From positions 1 through 7,431 of the forward strand of contig JASEIZ010000102.1 of NCBI GenBank assembly GCA_030017395.1: a stretch of 7,431 nucleotides of DNA, read 5' to 3'. The translations under genes were made by a program, and so were the position numbers. This DNA comes from Desulfobacterales bacterium. GTDB taxonomy: Bacteria > Desulfobacterota > Desulfobacteria > Desulfobacterales > ETH-SRB1. Below the pieces are notes generated by a model that had not been told where the DNA came from, searched no databases, and saw nothing but the letters and a program-made list of their open reading frames with translations. Positions within the stretch are counted from its first letter, which is position 1. Every line of letters starts with the position of its first letter. Shown here piece by piece: positions 1-6,336 of the stretch.

Positions 1-1114
1 AATTTGTCAATACCACGACCAGAAGAATCTTGGTTACCTTGTTTTGCCGGAAGCCTCTTATGGAAAGGATGTCTTCTGACAGGTTTTCAAAATCTTTGAC
101 CTTTGGCTTTCTTGAAATAGCCTCAACCAGTCCTGAAACCCAGCCCGCAGCTATCATTGGATTTAACGATGTTAAAGGAGCTGCCAGAACCGAAGATAGA
201 ATCGTCAATGGGTGGGCTAAGGCTATCAGTGCTCCAAGCCCTGCCAGAAGCCCGTTTGCCGCTATCCACCAGATTATCATCTCAGTGCCTGCCTTAGAGC
301 CGCCGTAGAAAAAACCAAGAATAAAGAGAGCCAGTATAGATAAGGGCAAAATCCATTTAAAAATACGCATAAATGTGCCGGCTGGGGGGATCTTTTCAAG
401 AGCGTTAATATCCGTATTCACTTCCCAGTATTTTTTTATGCCCGGCACATGACCTGCGCCGACAACCGCCACTATTCTTTTGCCGGGCGCTGTTTTGATT
501 TTATGAGCAAGATATCTGTCCCTTTCATCAATCAGGATATCTCTTAAAGCAGGAAGCGATTTTTTAACATCTGCGAGAAGGGTTTCCAGCATATCCTTCT
601 GTTTCATTTTTTCAATATCTTTTTCGGTAATTTCATCAATTTCTCCTGCAGATAAAATAACTTGAAACAGTATTTTCAGCTTGTTCCAAAGAGACATAAC
701 ACGCCAGATTCTTGACAGTGTAATACGGATATTTCTGTCCGCAAGATGTATCCGTGCTCCAACCTTTTCCGCTGTTTCAATGGCCGCTATCATCTCCGCC
801 CCTGGTTTAACATCGAGTTTTTGAGCTATCCTTTTTTGAAGCGATGCCATAAGCAGGTTGGAAAGAAGGAGAAAGGCTTTTTTCTCCTTAATAACCTTGA
901 TAATATCCATATTTTGCCATCTGTTCTTTTGCCGTATAGACTGGTATCTTGGTTCGCAAAGTTCGATGCAGACCGTATCGGGTTTTTCCTCCTCGATAAT
1001 AGAGGCTACAAGATTCGCGCTTTCTTTAGATACATGAGCCGTGCCTAAAAGTATGACCTCTTTGTCTTCAAAAGAAAGGAGATGTATGTCGCTATTAATT
1101 ACAGGGACTTTCAA
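1..1114 (-). CDS. TraB/PrgY-family membrane protein (C terminus cut by window edge)
   Basis: This frame is open from a TTG at 1114 to the left edge, giving about 371 residues without a stop, so the C terminus is missing. It shows the TraB/PrgY/TIKI family pattern: a first GxxH motif (GTAH, residues 24-27), the conserved ELCEPRY stretch (51-57), a DR motif (126-127) followed by an S-R-x-W segment, and a second GxxH motif (GAGHVPGI, 219-226). The N-terminal ~230 residues are soluble. From about 252 onward it is hydrophobic, with probable membrane segments at ~254-273, ~279-300, ~305-332 and one starting near 360. The family is named after enterococcal pheromone-shutdown proteins and has been proposed to have a metalloprotease-like fold; its bacterial substrate is unknown. 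No ATG lies before the first motif. The TTG is chosen because AAGGA sits 7 nt upstream. It overlaps the end of the TPR gene by 20 nt, suggesting translational coupling. Family assignment is secure; function is not. Confidence 0.88.
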   Translation of the reverse strand, partial: MKVPVINSDIHLLSFEDKEVILLGTAHVSKESANLVASIIEEEKPDTVCIELCEPRYQSIRQKNRWQNMDIIKVIKEKKAFLLLSNLLMASLQKRIAQKLDVKPGAEMIAAIETAEKVGARIHLADRNIRITLSRIWRVMSLWNKLKILFQVILSAGEIDEITEKDIEKMKQKDMLETLLADVKKSLPALRDILIDERDRYLAHKIKTAPGKRIVAVVGAGHVPGIKKYWEVNTDINALEKIPPAGTFMRIFKWILPLSILALFILGFFYGGSKAGTEMIIWWIAANGLLAGLGALIALAHPLTILSSVLAAPLTSLNPMIAAGWVSGLVEAISRKPKVKDFENLSEDILSIRGFRQNKVTKILLVVVLTN

Positions 1115-2027
1115 AAGCTTTTCCTTCAAGCCAGTTTTTTACAAAATGTTCTGTAACACTGATATCCAGGCTGGCTTTTTCAGCAGCCTTTACAAGCCGG
1201 TCCATGATTTCAGACACTTTGTTTCTGTTTTCGATAAGAGCATAAATCTTTATGCTCCGCTTAAAATAATTTGCCGCTTGTTCGTATTTGCCCTGGCTGA
1301 AATCGATATCCCCGATAGCGGCCAGATCATCGGCAATGCCTTTGTGAAAGCCTGATAAGCGGTCGGTATCCAGCGCGATATTAAAGAAATAAACAGCTTT
1401 TTCATAGCGCCCGGTTTCACGCATCAGGATGCCAAAAGCAAAATTTACCGCCGCATATTCTGGCTGGTTGTCCGGATCAATATTAGCAAGGGCTGTATTC
1501 AATATCTCTTCGGCGCGGCCGTATTCCTTTTTTTTGATAAAGATAACGCCAAGCTTGTTTAATATGTGATTGGCTGAAATAGAATTTTTTTGTGCGATAT
1601 CTTCAGCCGACTTTAACACACCGGCAGCTTCTTCAAGCTTATCGCTGTCTATCAGTACGGCGGCTTTATTCGAAAGCGCCTGCACCAACCCGCTGTAATC
1701 CTTAATGTCCTGATATATGCCGATGGATTCTTCAAAAAAGAGCAGGGAGCTGTCAATCTCTTCCATAATTCTGTAAATATTGCCGATATTGTTCATGCTC
1801 ATGGCAACTCCGTCTAACTGGTCGGATGCGGCAAAAAGTTCATGCGCCCTGAAAAAGTGCTCCAGAGAACGCTTATAACATCCTTTTTGATACCAGGCGG
1901 TTCCTTTTTTTATTTCTTTCATGCCTGATATAATATGGTCGGGTTTCTGCTTCACGGCATTGCCGCCGGCGCATCCAAAGAAAAAAAGAACCGCAATCAA
2001 AATCACAAAAGTATTAAATCGTTTCAT
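1095..2027 (-). CDS. TPR-repeat lipoprotein, function unknown
   Basis: This 310-residue protein begins with a typical lipoprotein signal: MKR, a hydrophobic stretch (residues ~5-18), and the lipobox-like FFGC with Cys19 as the predicted lipidation site, followed by AGGN. No Asp follows the Cys, so outer-membrane sorting is plausible, but that is inference. The rest is alpha-helical tetratricopeptide repeats, roughly at 40-73, 77-110, 117-150, 155-188, 193-226 and 234-267, with recognisable G-Y-x-x-A and A-x-x-x-F/Y-x-x-A/S-L positions (for example GRYEKAVYFFNIAL at 206-219 and GKYEQAANYFKRSI at 246-259). TPR proteins of this kind are usually scaffolds for protein contacts. The reading frame continues upstream to a TTG at 2126, but that extension covers a 7-bp repeat array and precedes the signal peptide, so ATG 2027 with its AGAAGGA site is preferred. 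The 3' end overlaps the traB-like gene. No closer homologue is recognised. Confidence 0.85.
   Translation of the reverse strand: MKRFNTFVILIAVLFFFGCAGGNAVKQKPDHIISGMKEIKKGTAWYQKGCYKRSLEHFFRAHELFAASDQLDGVAMSMNNIGNIYRIMEEIDSSLLFFEESIGIYQDIKDYSGLVQALSNKAAVLIDSDKLEEAAGVLKSAEDIAQKNSISANHILNKLGVIFIKKKEYGRAEEILNTALANIDPDNQPEYAAVNFAFGILMRETGRYEKAVYFFNIALDTDRLSGFHKGIADDLAAIGDIDFSQGKYEQAANYFKRSIKIYALIENRNKVSEIMDRLVKAAEKASLDISVTEHFVKNWLEGKAFESPCN
1122..1126 (-). promoter_or_regulatory. Ribosome binding site that fixes the traB-like TTG start
   Basis: On the minus strand AAGGA is followed by 7 nt and then TTG (1114-1112). It lies inside the last codons of the upstream TPR gene. In the traB frame a TAA at 1141-1139 limits how far upstream translation could begin. 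The only other TTG (1129-1127) has no visible Shine-Dalgarno sequence, and there is no ATG or GTG before the conserved GTAH motif. Confidence 0.6.
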
Positions 2028-2032
2028 GATAA

Positions 2033-2038
2033 TCCTTC
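2033..2038 (-). promoter_or_regulatory. Ribosome binding site of the TPR lipoprotein gene
   Basis: Read on the minus strand, GAAGGA is followed by TTATC and then ATG (2027-2025), a 5-nt spacing. This supports the start immediately before the signal peptide over the longer frame starting at 2126. Confidence 0.65.
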
Positions 2039-2044
2039 TCAAAC

Positions 2045-2079
2045 AGTTAACGGTTGTCGGTTCACAGTTCACAGTTTTT
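2045..2079. repeat. Tandem 7-bp repeat array, GGTTNNN type (5 units)
   Basis: The + strand reads as five successive 7-mers: AGTTAAC, GGTTGTC, GGTTCAC, AGTTCAC, AGTTTTT, ending in a run of eight T (2075-2082). Positions 2052-2081 match 5191-5220 at 29 of 30 bases. The array lies in the gap between rsmB and the TPR lipoprotein gene. Confidence 0.8.
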
Positions 2080-2124
2080 TTTAATGAACTATGCAACGAT
2101 TGAAGCATTTTAGATATTGATTTC

Positions 2125-2159
2125 AACCGTTAACCGATAACTGTAAACCGTAAACGTTT
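2125..2159. repeat. Tandem 7-bp repeat array, AACCNNN type (5 units), inverted relative to 2045-2079
   Basis: The + strand reads AACCGTT, AACCGAT, AACTGTA, AACCGTA, AACGTTT. This is the reverse-complement form of the GGTT array 45 bp to its left, so the two can pair imperfectly (for example CGGTT-N-ACAGTT in the left arm against the reverse complement of the AACTGTAAACCG section). The array starts 10 bp beyond the rsmB stop codon. Confidence 0.75.
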
Positions 2160-2168
2160 ACTATTTAT

Positions 2169-3533
2169 CTATACCCGTTTAAAGCAAACCGCAAAAAAAC
2201 CATCCATATTATTTATATGCGGAAAGGTTTTTAAATACTGGTTTTGATTTATAAGAGAATATACATTTTTAGGCAGACCTTCAAGCTTATTCTTTACAAC
2301 AAACTCAGGGTGTTTATTTAAAAACCCTTTAATGACCTCTTCGTTTTCCTCAGGTTCCGTGCTGCATACAGCATAAACCAGAGCGCCTGACGGCTTGACA
2401 AGTTGCGCTAAATTATTCAGAAAGTTTATCTGCCTTGCCTTGTAACGGTTGAATCTATTAGCTGATATTGACCATTTCGCATCAGGGTTTCTTCTTAGAA
2501 CACCCAAGCCCGAACATGGCGCGTCTAAAAGAATACGATCAAATCCTGAAAAACCCATATATGAGAATCGCCTGTCAAACGGAACAGCAAGATCATAATT
2601 ACAGGTCGTTACAATTGAGATACCGAGCCTTTTCATTTCAGACTCAAGCCGTTGCAGTCTATCGGCCTGATTATCCATGGCCAACAGTCTGCCTGTATTT
2701 TTCATCATCTGTGCTATATGCCCTGTTTTTCCCCCAAGACCTGCGCATGCGTCTAAAACAGTATCTCCAGGCCTGGGGTTTAACAAGCAGGCAACAAGCT
2801 GAGCGGCCTCATCCTGCACCTGGAACCAGCCGTCTTTAAAGGCTTTTATTTCAGGAATTGGTCTATCCGGTTTAATAAAACGTATGCCGTCAGGAGAGTA
2901 GGTTGTATTTTCAATTTGCCGCACATCAGCCGCAAGCCTTTCAGCCAGATCATCACGGGTTGTCCTGAGACTGTTTGAGCGGACGGTAATTTGAGGAATT
3001 GTATTTATTGCATCGCAGAGCGCTTCGGTCTCTTTTAATCCAAATTGATTCAGCCATCGTTTTATCAGCCATTCCGGAAACGACTTTCTAACAGCAAGAC
3101 TGGATACAGGATTTTTATCAGGGTCAGGAAAAGGAATTTTTTTATATTCTCCGGCGGCTTTGCGCAAGAAAGCATTTACAAACCCGGCGGCAGGGGAAGA
3201 TGCAAATGACTTTGCAATTTCAACAGATGTATTGACTGCTGCGGAAACAGGTATCCTGTTTAAATAAATAATTTGAAAAAGACCAAGCCGCAGAATATTC
3301 ATGACTGCGGGCTCTATCTTATCGATGCGGATCTTCGAAAAAAGACCGATTATCCAGTCAAGCCGGCCGCGCCATCTTAAAACCCCGTAAACCAGCGCAT
3401 GAAACAAGGCCTGATCTCTTCTTGAAAGAGCCGTCTCTTTGTTTTGAATATCTTCAAGTATTCTATCCAAAGTGCGGCACCCTTTATCCAGAGAATTCAA
3501 GACAAACAACGCTGTTTTGCGAGAATCATCCAT
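2169..3533 (-). CDS. rsmB: 16S rRNA (cytosine-C5) methyltransferase RsmB (Sun/Fmu)
   Basis: This 454-residue enzyme is of normal family length. RsmB methylates C967 (E. coli numbering) of 16S rRNA using S-adenosylmethionine. The N-terminal ~130 residues form the NusB-like RNA-binding domain (LSRRDQALFHALVYGVLRW at 36-54; VNAFLRK at 119-125). The Rossmann methyltransferase domain follows: SAM-binding motif I DACAGLGGKT (261-270), motif IV DAPCSGLG (337-344) containing the Cys340 expected to release product, and motif VI AVCSTEPEENE (388-398) with Cys390 as the expected nucleophile. Motif I has AGLGGKT where many homologues have AAPGGKT, and motif VI has V before the Cys instead of the usual T; the catalytic residues are kept. 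ATG 3533 lies 1 nt after the fmt stop, so the two are almost certainly co-transcribed and probably translationally coupled. No strong Shine-Dalgarno sequence is visible. Confidence 0.96.
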   Translation of the reverse strand: MDDSRKTALFVLNSLDKGCRTLDRILEDIQNKETALSRRDQALFHALVYGVLRWRGRLDWIIGLFSKIRIDKIEPAVMNILRLGLFQIIYLNRIPVSAAVNTSVEIAKSFASSPAAGFVNAFLRKAAGEYKKIPFPDPDKNPVSSLAVRKSFPEWLIKRWLNQFGLKETEALCDAINTIPQITVRSNSLRTTRDDLAERLAADVRQIENTTYSPDGIRFIKPDRPIPEIKAFKDGWFQVQDEAAQLVACLLNPRPGDTVLDACAGLGGKTGHIAQMMKNTGRLLAMDNQADRLQRLESEMKRLGISIVTTCNYDLAVPFDRRFSYMGFSGFDRILLDAPCSGLGVLRRNPDAKWSISANRFNRYKARQINFLNNLAQLVKPSGALVYAVCSTEPEENEEVIKGFLNKHPEFVVKNKLEGLPKNVYSLINQNQYLKTFPHINNMDGFFAVCFKRV

Positions 3534-3534
3534 A

Positions 3535-4491
3535 TTAATTCAGGACAGTGCCGACAGGCATTTTAAATCCGCGCAGAAAATCTTTAATCAAAAGGCGCTT
3601 TCCGGATTGCCCCTGTATCTCCAGGATGGACAGAGCTCCTTTTCCGGTGGCAATGCGAAGTTCATCGGGAAACCCTTTTAATACAGTACCGGGGGTTTTA
3701 TCAACGGGTATCATAATGGGCTTCGAACTGAATATCTTAAGACGTGTGTTGTCGCAAAAAGCAAATGCTCCGGGCCATGGCGTCATTCCGCGTATAAAAG
3801 CCTCGAGTTTTTCCGCGGCCATTTCCCAGTTTATATGGCCGTCCTTTTTTTTAAGCATCGGCGCATATGTGGCTATTGTGTGGTCTTGAGGAATGGGGTT
3901 TATGTTGTCGGCCTCTATGGCTTTTAAGGTTTTTATAAGGAGATCGGCGCCAAGATCAGCCAGACGATTGTGAAGGGTGGCTGACGTGTCATCAGGAAAG
4001 ATTTGAATTTTTGATGTAAAAAGAATATCTCCTGTGTCCAGACCTTCATCCATAAGCATGATGGTAACTCCGGTCTCCTTTTCGCCGTTTATGATAGCCC
4101 ACTGGATCGGCGCCGCACCCCTATATTTTGGAAGAAGTGAAGCGTGTATATTTAACGCGCCGATCTTCGGCAGTTCTAAAATACTTTTTGGAAGGATATG
4201 GCCAAAGGCCGACACAACAAACATGTCTGGTTTTAATTTTATTACATTATTCGCAAACTCGTCTGTTTTAATCGATACAGGCTGAATTACATCATATCCA
4301 AGTTGCGCGGCCGCCTCTTTAACAGGAGAAGAAACAGGCTTGCGGCCCCTTCCCTTTGGCCGGTCGGGCTGGGTTACCACTAAAATCACGTCATATTTAT
4401 TGTTGTGAAGAGCAGTTAATGCAGGTACGGCAAAATCCGGCGTGCCCATAAATATGATTTTAATTTTTTTCTCTGTCTTTGAATTGGTCAC
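3535..4491 (-). CDS. fmt: Methionyl-tRNA formyltransferase
   Basis: Fmt transfers a formyl group from 10-formyltetrahydrofolate to initiator Met-tRNA. With the start chosen here the protein has 318 residues, close to the usual ~315. The N-terminal formyltransferase domain begins KIIFMGTPDFAVP (11-23). It has the QPDRPKGRGR loop (41-50), the folate/catalytic segment LNIHASLLPKYRGAAPIQWA (113-132, with Asn114 and His116) and LDTGDIL (151-157, with Asp152), matching E. coli Asn106, His108 and Asp144. The C-terminal tRNA-binding domain includes IRGMTPWPGAF (233-243). The frame extends to a TTG at 4515, but no ATG precedes the conserved core. GTG 4491 is preferred because AGGT lies 9 nt upstream and the TTG falls inside a 7-bp repeat; an unusual ATT just before KIIFMG cannot be excluded. 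The neighbours def and rsmB form the common def-fmt-rsmB set. Confidence 0.95.
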   Translation of the reverse strand: MTNSKTEKKIKIIFMGTPDFAVPALTALHNNKYDVILVVTQPDRPKGRGRKPVSSPVKEAAAQLGYDVIQPVSIKTDEFANNVIKLKPDMFVVSAFGHILPKSILELPKIGALNIHASLLPKYRGAAPIQWAIINGEKETGVTIMLMDEGLDTGDILFTSKIQIFPDDTSATLHNRLADLGADLLIKTLKAIEADNINPIPQDHTIATYAPMLKKKDGHINWEMAAEKLEAFIRGMTPWPGAFAFCDNTRLKIFSSKPIMIPVDKTPGTVLKGFPDELRIATGKGALSILEIQGQSGKRLLIKDFLRGFKMPVGTVLN

Positions 4492-4507
4492 TTTGGTCTT
4501 ACCTATA

Positions 4508-4528
4508 TTAAGCAATTAGCCGTTGGCT
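4508..4528. repeat. Left arm of an inverted pair of 7-bp repeats (AGC type)
   Basis: The + strand reads TTAAGCA, ATTAGCC, GTTGGCT. Its reverse complement (AGCCAAC, GGCTAAT, TGCTTAA) matches the pattern of the array at 4613-4647, so the two arms are inverted. AGCAATTAGC (4511-4520) recurs exactly, in reverse complement, as GCTAATTGCT at 4628-4637. Confidence 0.65.
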
Positions 4529-4581
4529 CTTATGAAATAAGCATTCGTATAATTATTTATTAATCACCCACAGGGCAAAAT

Positions 4582-4597
4582 GTTATTGTTTAATAAC
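4582..4597. repeat. Small perfect inverted repeat between the two AGC-type arms
   Basis: GTTATT and AATAAC (6 bp each) flank a 4-base loop, GTTT. The hairpin is AT-only apart from one G-C pair, and only a short T-tract follows in the transcribed direction, so it is not a convincing intrinsic terminator. It lies in the gap between fmt and def. Confidence 0.45.
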
Positions 4598-4612
4598 CTC
4601 TTGATATAGTTT

Positions 4613-4647
4613 GACTAATAGCTAAAAGCTAATTGCTAATCGCTCAT
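4613..4647. repeat. Tandem 7-bp repeat array, AGCTAAN type (5 units)
   Basis: The + strand reads GACTAAT, AGCTAAA, AGCTAAT, TGCTAAT, CGCTCAT. The last unit contains the reverse complement of the def stop codon (4644-4646), so the array begins within the end of that gene. It has the same 7-bp period as the GGTT/AACC arrays but a different core sequence. Confidence 0.75.
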
Positions 4648-5153
4648 TTTTGTTTTAACATCTTCTTGATACGTTTTTTATAAAGACCCCTTTTTAAACT
4701 GCTTATCCGGTCTATAAATAATATACCGTTTAAGTGATCAATTTCATGCTGCAAAACAACAGCAAGCTGCCCATGGGCATCTATTCTCAAGGGCTTCTCT
4801 TTCCTGTCAAACCCTTCGACCAGAACAGAAGCTGAACGTTTTACATCGGTCCTGTAATCAGGAACACTCAGGCATCCCTCGTCTTCGGAGATAGTGGTTC
4901 CTTCGCTGGAAATAATTTTTGGATTTATAAGAACATGCAGGGATCGCTTTTCATCTCTTGGCGAAATGTCGTAAACGATAATGCTTTGGTCAAACCCCAC
5001 CTGTATGGCAGCCAGTCCCACGCCAGGAGCTTCATACATGGTGGAAGACATGTCTTCAATCATGTCCTGAATCGTACCGTCTATATTTTCTACGGGTTTT
5101 GCAGGCCGGCTGAGAAATTTATCCGGATATGTCAGTATAGTGAGTATCGCCAT
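4644..5153 (-). CDS. def: Peptide deformylase
   Basis: Peptide deformylase is a metal-dependent cytoplasmic hydrolase that removes the formyl group from N-formyl-methionine of new proteins. The 169-residue length is typical. All three family motifs are present: GVGLAAIQVG (44-53, with the catalytic-site Gln51), EGCLSVP (92-98, metal ligand Cys94) and the QHEIDHLNG motif (HEIDH at 136-140, with the two His ligands and catalytic Glu137). The basic C-terminal tail (KKRIKKMLKQK) is normal. The open frame continues upstream to a GTG at 5204, but those extra residues (NRQPTTDNHEP) are encoded by the 7-bp repeat array and precede the family's usual MAILTILTYPD-like N terminus. ATG 5153 is therefore chosen, although no clear Shine-Dalgarno sequence precedes it. 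fmt lies downstream, so the enzymes that add and remove the formyl group sit together. Confidence 0.96.
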   Translation of the reverse strand: MAILTILTYPDKFLSRPAKPVENIDGTIQDMIEDMSSTMYEAPGVGLAAIQVGFDQSIIVYDISPRDEKRSLHVLINPKIISSEGTTISEDEGCLSVPDYRTDVKRSASVLVEGFDRKEKPLRIDAHGQLAVVLQHEIDHLNGILFIDRISSLKRGLYKKRIKKMLKQK

Positions 5154-5169
5154 AATAAATTTAGGTAGC

Positions 5170-5218
5170 GGTTCATGGTTGTCGGTTGTCGGTTGTCGGT
5201 TCACGGTTCACAGTTTTT
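5170..5218. repeat. Tandem 7-bp repeat array, GGTTNNN type (7 units)
   Basis: The + strand reads GGTTCAT, three consecutive GGTTGTC, two GGTTCAC and AGTTTTT, with a run of seven T at 5214-5220. It fills most of the 81-bp gap between the flippase-like gene and def, ending 17 bp before the def ATG. On the transcript it would form the def leader. I see no inverted partner array next to it, unlike the copy at 2045-2159. Confidence 0.85.
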
Positions 5219-5234
5219 TTCTGTGGCCGGATAG

Positions 5235-6323
5235 TTACTTGTCTTCTTCACATTCATTACAAGAAGATATCTGCCATACATTAACACCCATTATCATCGC
5301 AGATACCAAACCGATAATTATTACAGGGGCTATTTGAATTACATGGTTTACAAGCGTAAAGCCAACGGCTTCCTTTGCTGAAATACCGAAAAGAGACAGG
5401 GCAAACACTCCTCCTGCTTCCCAGAGCCCCCAGTAACCGGGTACAGACGGAAGAGCTATAAACAGACAGATAATTATCATAACCGCCATGATTTCAAAAT
5501 ATGAAAGCCGTATGCCTGGGCAGCCAAACGCCATTACATAATATGATAAAGCTGCAAGGCTCCATATAATAATTGACAGCACAATGCAAATACCCACCTT
5601 TTTTGGATTCTTAATCAGAACAAAACCTAAGGCAAAATTTTCTAAAAAACCTGTAAGAGGCGTGCAAATTCTTTCCCGCATCCGGTTTTTAAAATCGCTG
5701 CCCATAAAAAAAAATACGGCCGGCAATGCCATGATCAATCTTTTTACAATCTTTCGGAAAGCGGAAAAGCTGATTATTATTACTCCGGCGATCAAGACCG
5801 CGCTCAGCTTAAGCATGCCTGCGCCAACAGCTAACAGTGTTTCTCTGTTTAGATGATACTTGCCAAAGGAAATATCAAGCGCCGGATCTATATGAACGGA
5901 TGCAAACACGGTCATTGAAAGCAGTATCAGAAGAATTATGTCAAACAACCTTTCTGCTGCAACCGTTGCAAGACCTGTAGAAAATGGAATATTGTCCTTT
6001 TTCTGCAGAATTGTCGGCCTTGCCAGTTCGCCGATCCTGCCGGGAAGAATGCAGTTTAACATAAATGCAATCATCATTGGATGAAATGCCTGCCAAAAGC
6101 TTACCGTATGTGCCGCCCCAAGAATAAACCGCCACCTAATGGTTCTTATAACAAAACTAATTATGGCGATAAATAAAGATGGAAATATCCAAAAATAATT
6201 TATTGTTGTCAGATAAGTTGCAAGATCGGCAAACGGAACCTTTCTAAACGACAGATAAAGGGCTAATCCTGATAATAATATTCCAAGAGCCAGAGAAACG
6301 ATTATGTTTTTTTTTATACGCAT
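5235..6323 (-). CDS. UPF0104 / lysylphosphatidylglycerol-synthase-TM (flippase-like) integral membrane protein
   Basis: This 362-residue protein is rich in hydrophobic segments, at approximately 7-25, 42-62, 78-94, 124-143, 164-188, 195-207, 243-266, 276-292 and 325-347, with further hydrophobic stretches near 300-315. It fits the UPF0104 family (the membrane part of MprF-like proteins, also called flippase-like domain) by its length, by an RTIRWRFIL segment (60-68), by LPGRIGELARP (93-103) after the third membrane segment, and by PSVPGYWGLWEAGG (292-305) followed by a late-helix segment, VGFTLVNHVIQIAPVII (320-336). MprF relatives move or modify lipids; stand-alone members are often linked to glycolipid or cell-envelope polymer synthesis, but no substrate can be named here. 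No soluble synthase domain is attached. The C-terminal tail carries a small CNEC pair (355-358). ATG 6323 follows ribF by 13 bp without an obvious Shine-Dalgarno sequence. Confidence 0.88.
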   Translation of the reverse strand: MRIKKNIIVSLALGILLSGLALYLSFRKVPFADLATYLTTINYFWIFPSLFIAIISFVIRTIRWRFILGAAHTVSFWQAFHPMMIAFMLNCILPGRIGELARPTILQKKDNIPFSTGLATVAAERLFDIILLILLSMTVFASVHIDPALDISFGKYHLNRETLLAVGAGMLKLSAVLIAGVIIISFSAFRKIVKRLIMALPAVFFFMGSDFKNRMRERICTPLTGFLENFALGFVLIKNPKKVGICIVLSIIIWSLAALSYYVMAFGCPGIRLSYFEIMAVMIIICLFIALPSVPGYWGLWEAGGVFALSLFGISAKEAVGFTLVNHVIQIAPVIIIGLVSAMIMGVNVWQISSCNECEEDK

Positions 6324-6336
6324 AATCTACGGGTTG

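Noticed and set aside
30..308. Plus-strand open frame opposite the traB-like gene
   Set aside because: The minus strand encodes a clear TraB-family protein here; the plus-strand frame has no recognisable motif or ribosome binding site.
2045..2159. Heptamer arrays as a CRISPR array
   Set aside because: Units are 7 bp, contiguous and without unique spacers, and there are no cas genes nearby.
2468..2839. 123-codon plus-strand open frame opposite rsmB
   Set aside because: It lies opposite the conserved methyltransferase motifs of rsmB and shows no domain of its own.
4582..4597. Hairpin in the fmt-def gap as an intrinsic terminator
   Set aside because: The stem is only 6 bp with one G-C pair, and no clear U-run follows. 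def and fmt are expected to be co-transcribed.
4530..4612. A promoter for fmt in the AT-rich gap (TTGCCC followed by TAATTA)
   Set aside because: Matches to consensus are poor and AT-rich spacer DNA yields such hits by chance, so it is not listed as a feature.
5117..5176. Small 14-codon ORF starting at ATG 5176 on the minus strand and overlapping the def start, as a possible leader peptide
   Set aside because: It arises from the repeat array, has no ribosome binding site, and its residues show nothing like a regulatory leader.
5941..6135. 64-codon second minus-strand frame within the flippase-like gene
   Set aside because: It is fully inside a well-supported membrane protein gene in another frame and has no motif.
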